From: Micromonospora thermarum
GTDB lineage: Bacteria; Actinomycetota; Actinomycetes; Mycobacteriales; Micromonosporaceae
DNA length: 44,257 nt
Reading direction: 5' to 3'
Assembly: GCF_012034245.1 (NCBI RefSeq)
Contig: NZ_JAATEO010000039.1
Span: forward strand, 1-44,257
In this document: positions 39,076-44,257 of the stretch, one piece after another
How positions within the stretch are numbered: the first letter of the stretch is position 1
Layout: each line of letters starts with the position of its first letter
Notes under the pieces: model-generated
Seen by the model: only the letters and a program-made list of their open reading frames with translations
Databases searched by the model: none
Told to the model about the DNA's origin: nothing
Position numbers and translations under genes: made by a program

Positions 39076-39275
39076 CCTCGTGGATTTCGAAGGGTGCCGA
39101 TGACGTGTAGCTACCACGTGACTGCCTGGCGGCAGCGGAGTCGTCAGGCGTCTCGTCCGTCGATGAGGCGGCGTAGCGTGCGCCCGGCGGTGGGAAACGC
39201 GAGGCGGAGGGTGTGCCGGACTGACTTGATCTTTAACCCCCTTGAGGTCCTGCGGGGACCCCGACCGATCACGGA

Positions 39276-39335
39276 AACAGCCCTTGGTCGATGATCTTCT
39301 TGTCTAGGGAAGAACATCGATAACCAAGGGCTGTT
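39276..39335. repeat. Long imperfect hairpin, probably the end of an IS element
   Basis: Thirteen-bp arms AACAGCCCTTGGT (39276-39288) and its complement (39323-39335) enclose a second paired segment, CGATG (39289-39293) with CATCG (39315-39319), then further pairing of TCTTC with GAAGA. The loop holds TTGTCTAGGG. The structure lies immediately before the transposase-like start at 39339. It could also be a terminator. Confidence 0.6.
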
Positions 39336-39425
39336 CTGGTGACCAGTGTGCATGACTGTGGTCCGGCTGATGCCGTCGGGGACCTGGACAGGTTCCGGCG
39401 AGAGTTCTACGACTGCTTGACTGCC
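39276..39425 (+). mobile_element. 5' remnant of a transposase gene and IS end
   Basis: GTG 39339 opens a frame beginning MTSVHDCGPADAVGDLDRFR followed by REFYDCLTA. The segment RFRREFYDCLTA closely matches, from memory, the conserved N-terminus of a Streptomyces IS701-like transposase family (continuing with RADALFELTDAVLC there). Here similarity stops at about residue 29 (39425) and continues into LuxR-type regulator sequence. The remnant therefore seems to be the left end of an insertion sequence joined by deletion to a host gene. The family assignment is from memory and unverified. Confidence 0.5.
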
Positions 39426-40872
39426 GCAGCAGTCGCGGCCTCGTCGCTCCTGCTTAACGGTGACGGTGACGTCGACACGGCGCACCGCTTGCTCGTCAGC
39501 GCCCTGGAGATGCAGAGCGACACAGATCTCGTTGAGGAGAAGAACCTCGTCGAGGCGTTGCACATGTTTTCCTGGTCTGCCTGTTCGGCGGCCGACCGGA
39601 GTTGTACGCGCCCTTCGACGCGGTACTCAGCGAACTCGGCTCCCGGACCCCCGAGCTCCTCTGGGTCATCAGAAGGACCGTCGGCGACCCGGCTCGTACC
39701 GCACCGGAGGCCCTTGACCGGCTCGACGCCATGCTGCCCGGCCTCGAGAGCGAGGCGAACCCGAGCCGGATCGTCCGCATCGGCATTGCCTGCGCCTACG
39801 TCGACCGGCTCGCCTCATGCCGCGCCGCACTGTGGCGAGTGGTGGACAACGGACGTGCCGGTGGCGCGATTGCCTCGGCGATCGAGGCATTGTTCCTGCT
39901 CGCCAACGACGGCTTCTTCGCCGGGGAGTGGGACCGAACCCTCGCCGCGATCGAGGAAGGCCTCACACTGTGTGACGACCACGGCTATCGAGTGTTGACC
40001 TGGCCCGGGGTGTTCCTGCGAGGGCTCTCCACGCTGCTCGGGGACGGACGGACGTAGCGTCATCGATGGCCGACGAGATGACCGGATGGGCCACCCCCAG
40101 GGGCGTCGCCCTGGTCCAGTGCTATGCCGCTCACGTGCGGGCGCTGGCGGCGTTCGGCGAAGGGGACGTCGGGGCCGCATACCAGCACGCCGCCGCGGTC
40201 AGCCCCGCAGGAGTCCTGGCCTCCCACAACCCCCACGCGATGTGGCTCGTGCTGGACCTCACCGAGGCCGCTGCCCGGACGAAACGGCACCGGGAGGCCA
40301 CAGCTCACGCCGCCGCAGCCCGGCAGGCGGGAATCGCCGCCATCTCCCCGCGTCTGGCGCTACTCGTGGCCGCCGCTGCGGCTGTCGCCGCTCCCGCCGG
40401 CCGGGACGTCGAGCTCTTCGAGGAGGCGCTCTCGCTGCCGGATACCCAGCGCTGGCCCTTCGACCTGGCCCGGGTCCACCTCATCTACGGGGAACGTCTC
40501 CGCCGCAGCAAGGCCACCACAGAAAGTCGACGGCATCTCACCCAGGCGCTCGAGACCTTCCAACGGCTGGGGGCAGACCCGTGGGTCGAGCGCGCCACCG
40601 CCGAGCTGCGCGCAACAGGCCTCGCCGTCCCCACCGGCCGCGCCATTTATCTCGCCGTGCTGACGCCCCAGCAACAACAGATCGCCATCCTGGCGGCGCA
40701 GGGCATGACGAACAAACAGATCGGCGCCCGGCTCGCTCTCTCCTCCCGCACCGTGGCCGCCCATCTGTACCAGCTCTTCCCCAAACTGGGCATCACGTCT
40801 CGCGCCGGTCTACGGGACGCCCTCACGAAGCTGCCGACGAAGGAAGTCGACGAACCGCGGCAGTACGAATAG
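39426..40872 (+). pseudogene. LuxR-family (LAL-type) regulator, 5'-truncated with two frameshifts
   Basis: Three frames together read as the C-terminal half of a large ATP-binding LuxR regulator. Part 1 (to about 39565) reads VDTAHRLLVSALEMQSDTDL. Part 2 (about 39570-40057) contains LFGGRPELYAPFDAVLSEL and ends in a TAG. Part 3 (40066-40872) starts ADEMTGWATPRGVALVQ and ends with an intact HTH (AAQGMTNKQIGARLALSSRT). Both shifts are of the -1 type, as from single-base losses; the first is near a T4 run at 39567-39570. The ATP-binding N-terminus is missing, replaced by the transposase remnant. Function is presumably lost, though part 3 could yield a free HTH protein. Confidence 0.75.
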
Positions 40873-41100
40873 CGCCCGGCCACAGACGGCTCAGGGTGAC
40901 ACCGAAGGTGCAACCAGCAGGAAACGTCGTCACGTGCAGGGCGGAGTAGGGCGGTATTGACCGCCGTGGTCCGAAATGACGGCCGGCATGCGTGGGCATG
41001 CGGCCCGCGCGGGATGGGCAGCGGGCCGTCCTGGGGCATTCCAGAGGGCAAGTCAAATGACTGAATCGGCCGACACCCGGGCCGCCCTACTGTCGTAGAC

Positions 41101-41117
41101 GCGCCACACGGTGGCGC
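41101..41117 (+). promoter_or_regulatory. Leader hairpin before the alpha/beta hydrolase gene
   Basis: A perfect 7-bp stem GCGCCAC-ACG-GTGGCGC lies between a TACTGT -10 candidate (41088-41093) and the strong SD CAGGAGGA (about 41125-41132). Upstream, two GCATGC palindromes (40986-40991 and 40996-41001) are spaced by exactly one helical turn and may be an operator. Confidence 0.4.
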
Positions 41118-41137
41118 TCTGAAACAGGAGGAACACA

Positions 41138-41845
41138 ATGAGTGCAGACTGGACGACGAAGAACGTCGTCCTCGTGCACGGTGGCTTCGTGGACGGGTCC
41201 GGCTGGCAGGGCGTGTACGACCAGCTCACCGAGGACGGCTTCAACGTCACCATCGTTCAGAACCCCACCGTCTCGCTCGAAGGGGACGTGGCGGCCACCC
41301 GGTGGGTCCTGGACGGACAGGATGGCCCCGTCGTCCTCGTTGGCCACTCCTACGGAGGCGTCGTCATCAGCGAGGCAGGGAACCACCCCAACGTGGCCGC
41401 GCTGGTGTACATCGCGGCGTTCGCTCCCGACAAGGGGGAGTCGGTCCAGACCCTCATCGCCGACCCGCCGCCCGGCGCACCGGTGCCGCCGATCCTGCCG
41501 CCCCGGGACGGCTTCCTGCTGCTCGACCGCGAGAGGTTCGCCGACTCCTTCGCCGCCGACCTGCCAGCGCAGCAGGCCGCCTTCATGGCGGACTCGCAGG
41601 TGCCGTGGGGCGTGCACGCCCTCGGCGGTCAGGTGACCGAGCCGGCCTGGCGCGGCAAGCCGAGCTGGTACCTGGTCGCCACCGAGGACCGGATGATCCC
41701 GCCGCCCGCGCAGCGGGCCATGAGCGAGCGCACCGGCGCGACAGTGGTGGAGGCCGCGGGGAGCCACTCGATCTACGTGTCCCAGCCCGCCGCGGTGGCT
41801 TCGCTGATCAAGCAGGCGGCCAGCGGAGCGACCAGCGCCTCGTAG
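41138..41845 (+). CDS. Cytoplasmic alpha/beta hydrolase
   Basis: 235 residues, no signal peptide. The oxyanion loop is VLVHGGFVDGSGW. The nucleophile elbow is GHSYGG with Ser71. The acid is probably Asp184 in ATEDRMIPP and the histidine His210 in AGSHSIYVSQP. This is the EstC/MenH-like small esterase group common in actinomycetes; substrate unknown. The ATG follows a strong CAGGAGGA SD and the gene ends before a clear terminator, so it is monocistronic. The following broken gene is a secreted paralogue. Confidence 0.9.
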   Translation: MSADWTTKNVVLVHGGFVDGSGWQGVYDQLTEDGFNVTIVQNPTVSLEGDVAATRWVLDGQDGPVVLVGHSYGGVVISEAGNHPNVAALVYIAAFAPDKGESVQTLIADPPPGAPVPPILPPRDGFLLLDRERFADSFAADLPAQQAAFMADSQVPWGVHALGGQVTEPAWRGKPSWYLVATEDRMIPPPAQRAMSERTGATVVEAAGSHSIYVSQPAAVASLIKQAASGATSAS

Positions 41846-41863
41846 TTCGACCGCCGCGGAAGA

Positions 41864-41904
41864 CCCTGGTCGCCTGCCGTCGGTCGACGGGGTCGCGACC
41901 AGGG
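41864..41904 (+). terminator. Terminator of the alpha/beta hydrolase gene
   Basis: A perfect 10-bp stem (CCCTGGTCGC 41864-41873 and its complement 41895-41904), with a smaller CCGTC/GACGG stem inside the loop, begins 18 nt after the stop codon. Confidence 0.8.
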
Positions 41905-42088
41905 CCTCCCATGCCCGTCCCGGCGTCGACAGCCAGCTGAACAGCTGCTGCCGAACCTGCGGAAATTCCTGCACATCCTGATCCGGCCCTTCGCCGTGGC
42001 TGACCGCTGCGGACGGCTCTCACCCGGCTGCTTGCCCTGGTGTAGCAGCGGCCGCTACCCATTTCCCCTCCACGAGAGAGAAGTAGAA

Positions 42089-42931
42089 ATGAACCTTCGC
42101 CGTATCCTGCGGCCTTCCGCCTGGCTCGCAACGGCCGGTGCCGCCGCCGTGGCGGGCATTCTCGCCTCGATGGCTTCCGCCGCACCGATGCAGCACTTCG
42201 GCTGAAGCAAGGACAAGCCCACGGTCGTGCTGGTGCACGGTGGCTTCGCCGACGCCACCAACAGTTGGGAAGGGGAGGTCAAGCGGCTCCAGGACCAGGG
42301 CTACCCGGTTGTCGCGCCGGCCAACCCCCTGCGTGGCCTCGCCACCGACTCCGCCTACCTCGCCAGCGTGCTGGACAGCATCGAGGGGCCGATCGTGCTG
42401 GTCGGCCACTCCTACGGCGGTGCGGTGATCACCAACGCAGCCGCCAACGACCCTGACGTCAAGGCGCTCGTCTACATCGCGGCCTTCGTGCCCGACACGG
42501 GCGAGTCGCTCGGGGAACTGATCTCGAAGTACCCGGGCAGCGAGATCGAGGCCGCGCTCAACCACGTGCCGTACCCCAACCCGGACGGCTCGACCGGCAC
42601 GGACCTCTACCTCAAGGCGGACAAGTTCCGTGCGGTCTTCGCCGCCGACCTGCCGGAGTCGACCACCACGGTGATGTCCGCGACCCAGCGGCCGTTCAGC
42701 GCCCAGGCATTCGCCGACCCGACGCAGGGCGTCGCCTGGCGCACCATCCCCTCCTGGGGCCTGGTCGCGACCGCTGACAAGGCCATCCCGGCCGACCTGC
42801 AGCGCTTCGAGTACAACCGGGCCGGCGCTCGCAAGATCGTCGAGGTGGAGGGCGCCTCGCACAGCGTCATGGCCAGCCAGCCCGGCGCGGTGACCAAGCT
42901 CATCACCGAAGCAGCCAACGCCACCGACTGA
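42089..42931 (+). pseudogene. Secreted alpha/beta hydrolase interrupted by an in-frame TGA
   Basis: ATG 42089 opens a signal peptide (NLRRILRPSAWLATAGAAAV, cleavage likely after ASMASA). TGA at 42203-42205 (codon 39) interrupts the frame, which then continues in phase with SKDKPTVVLVHGGFADATNS to the stop at 42931. The downstream part has GHSYGG, the acid in ATADKAIP and the His in EGASHSVMASQP, so the enzyme core is otherwise intact. A single G-to-A change from a TGG codon would explain the stop. A restart at GTG 42227 would give a cytoplasmic protein lacking part of the first strand. Similar to the gene at 41138 across its length, so the pair arose by duplication. The SD GAGAGAG lies upstream of the ATG. 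Confidence 0.8.
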
Positions 42932-42977
42932 TCCGGCGGCATCCGCCCGATTCAGACCAGACGCTGCGACAGGTGAA

Positions 42978-43014
42978 GGCGGTCAGCCCAAGCACATCCC
43001 TTGGGCTGACCGCC
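42978..43014. terminator. Strong bidirectional terminator
   Basis: A perfect 15-bp stem (42978-42992 with 43000-43014) and a 7-nt loop between the convergent hydrolase and GH15 genes, 47 nt after the hydrolase stop and 10 nt beyond the GH15 stop. Confidence 0.85.
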
Positions 43015-43023
43015 CCACCCCGT

Positions 43024-44257
43024 TCACCGTCGCTGGTCGTTCCCCGGCCGACCGCTCTCCCCGATGGCCGGGATGAGCCGATTCGGTGCCGGCGGCAGGT
43101 CATGACGCCCAGCGTCCAGGTCGGTGAGGTCACCCGCGGCGTTGATGAGACCGATGTGCGAGAACGCCTGAGGAAAGTTACCCAGGGCTTCCCCGCTGGA
43201 CGGGTCGATCTGCTCCGCGAGGAGGCCCAGGTCATTGACCCGTCGGCGAGCCGTTCGAAAAGCTGCCCGGCCCGGTCCCGCTCGCCCGCCAGCGCCAGGC
43301 AGCTGACCAACCAGAACGAACAGATCACGAAGCCGGCCGGGTCGCCCTCCCAGCGGCGCAGCAGACCGTTGTGGGACAACCTTTCCTCGATCATCCGGAT
43401 GGTGGATCGCATCCTCGGGTCACTGGCGGAAAGGAAGCCGACCAGCGGCATCACCAACACGGACGCATCCAGCTCATCGGTGTCGAAGGCCGCGGTAAAG
43501 GCCGCCAAGCGGTCGCTCCAGCCCCGCCTCAGCACGGCTCGTCGCACCTCGTCCCGTACCGCTGCCCACCTGGCGACGTCGGCCTTGGAGCCGAGGTCGG
43601 GTCCGAAGCGGACGGCTCGGTCCAACGCCGTCCAGCACTGCACCTTAGATGACACGTAGTGGCGCGGGGCGTCGCGTGCCTCCCACATCCCGGCGTCCGG
43701 CAGGTGCCAGTCCTGCTCGGCCCGCTCGATCAACGCGCGCAGCAGTTCGCGGACGTCTGGCGGCATCGGGTCGAGATGTTCGCGCATCAGCCAGGCAGCG
43801 GCGAGCGCCTCACCGGACACGTCGCTCTGCCGTTGTCGCCAGGCGTCGTTGCCCACCAGTACCGGGCGGCTGCCGGCGTAGCCGGCCAGGTGCTCGAGAT
43901 GATGTTTGGTGAGGTCGCACCTGGTCACGGTAGAGGCCGCGGTAGTCGTGCAGGCCCATGAAGGAGCGCCAGCCCGCGACGGCGTTGTCGATCACCTGCT
44001 CGGCATCGAGCACCGCCGGCGGGCCGGCATCGTAAGCCGGCGCGTACCCCAGGGTGAAGCCATGTGTTTCGCCGGCCCGTACCGTGAACGACCCGAACGC
44101 CTCCCCGGCCGCGCAGTGAAGTGGGATGGTGGCGCGCAGATCCAGCCGGGCCGACGCGGCACTGGCGACCCGGGAACACGGTGGCCACTGCGAAGGCCGC
44201 GAACATGACCGCCCGGCCGGGGTGGACAACCGGCCTGGCGGTCACGTGTCACGGCCT
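43024..44257 (-). pseudogene. GH15-type glucoamylase/trehalase-like gene with deletion and frameshift, cut by the window edge
   Basis: Read on the minus strand in three frames. Frame A (from about 44170) has LDLRATIPLHCAAGEAFGSF, then VIDNAVAGWRSFMGLHDYRG, the GH15 N-terminal beta-domain/linker. At about 43912-43924 it jumps to frame B, LTKHHLEHLAGYAGSRPVLV through ALDRAVRFGPDLGSKADVAR and MPLVGFLSASDPRMRSTIRM. About 100 residues of the catalytic (alpha/alpha)6 barrel expected between them are missing. At about 43235 a single-base loss moves into frame C: DLGLLAEQIDPSSGEALGNF, PQAFSHIGLINAAGDLTDLD, ending at TGA 43024. The 5' end lies outside the window and the extreme right end may contain a further shift. 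The enzyme cannot be active as it stands. Confidence 0.75.

Noticed and set aside
39144..39563. Minus-strand frame across the IS hairpin
   Set aside because: It crosses the palindrome and the regulator remnant without any recognisable family pattern. Considered as a transposase relic but not supported.
42203..42205. Selenocysteine at the in-frame TGA
   Set aside because: The position is outside the active site, no SECIS-like element was seen directly downstream, and alpha/beta hydrolases of this group are not known selenoproteins.

Overview
This is a GC-rich (roughly 73 percent by eye) actinomycete chromosomal segment with many GTG and TTG starts and frequent 4-base GTGA/ATGA gene overlaps. 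Gene content and gene style point to Micromonosporaceae, most likely Micromonospora; this is inference from family knowledge, not from a search. From 84 to about 33,974 the gene order follows the block known in Mycobacterium tuberculosis as Rv1691 to Rv1713: TPR protein, HAD phosphatase, small protein, tlyA, nadK, recN, steA, steB/mctB, pyrG, Nudix hydrolase, xerD, parA, scpA, scpB, pseudouridine synthase, cmk, der.

Region by region: 84-7036 holds the TPR/RGG-repeat protein, HAD phosphatase, an SCP2-like protein on the minus strand, a phasin/PhaF-like protein, a small Pro-rich protein, tlyA and nadK. 7275-12165 is an insertion relative to mycobacteria: a secreted subtilisin-like protease and a convergent TrmB/LuxR-type regulator. 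12256-16285 is recN, steA and steB, with a DNA-damage-type (PafBC/RecA-NDp-like) promoter on recN. 16421-22539 is an inserted four-gene envelope-glycan module (WecA/MraY-like transferase, MurJ-like flippase, GT4 glycosyltransferase, membrane-anchored alkaline-phosphatase-like protein). 22689-33974 contains pyrG, Nudix, TM2 protein, ald, xerD, parA-scpA-scpB, rluB-like, cmk and der. A strong terminator and a tRNA-Pro(GGG) gene close the conserved block.

Downstream of the tRNA (34,265 to the end) the character changes. There are long stretches without genes, one possible tiny membrane protein, and a two-gene unit encoding an unknown protein and a 1065-residue multi-membrane M48-type metallopeptidase with a PknH-like sensor-type C-terminal domain. 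After these come broken genes: an IS remnant fused to a LuxR-family (LAL) regulator with two frameshifts, a secreted alpha/beta hydrolase with an in-frame TGA, and a GH15-type glucoamylase with an internal deletion and a frameshift. An intact cytoplasmic alpha/beta hydrolase paralogue sits among them. The first 34 kb shows no such lesions, so this looks like a locally decaying accessory region behind a tRNA gene.

The most interesting observations are: the RGG-like repeat array; two coupled mini-ORFs starting GTGAGCGAG, at least one of which resembles a dispersed genomic element; the leaderless DNA-damage promoter of recN; the inserted glycan module; the metallopeptidase/sensor fusion with its partner; and the cluster of broken genes.
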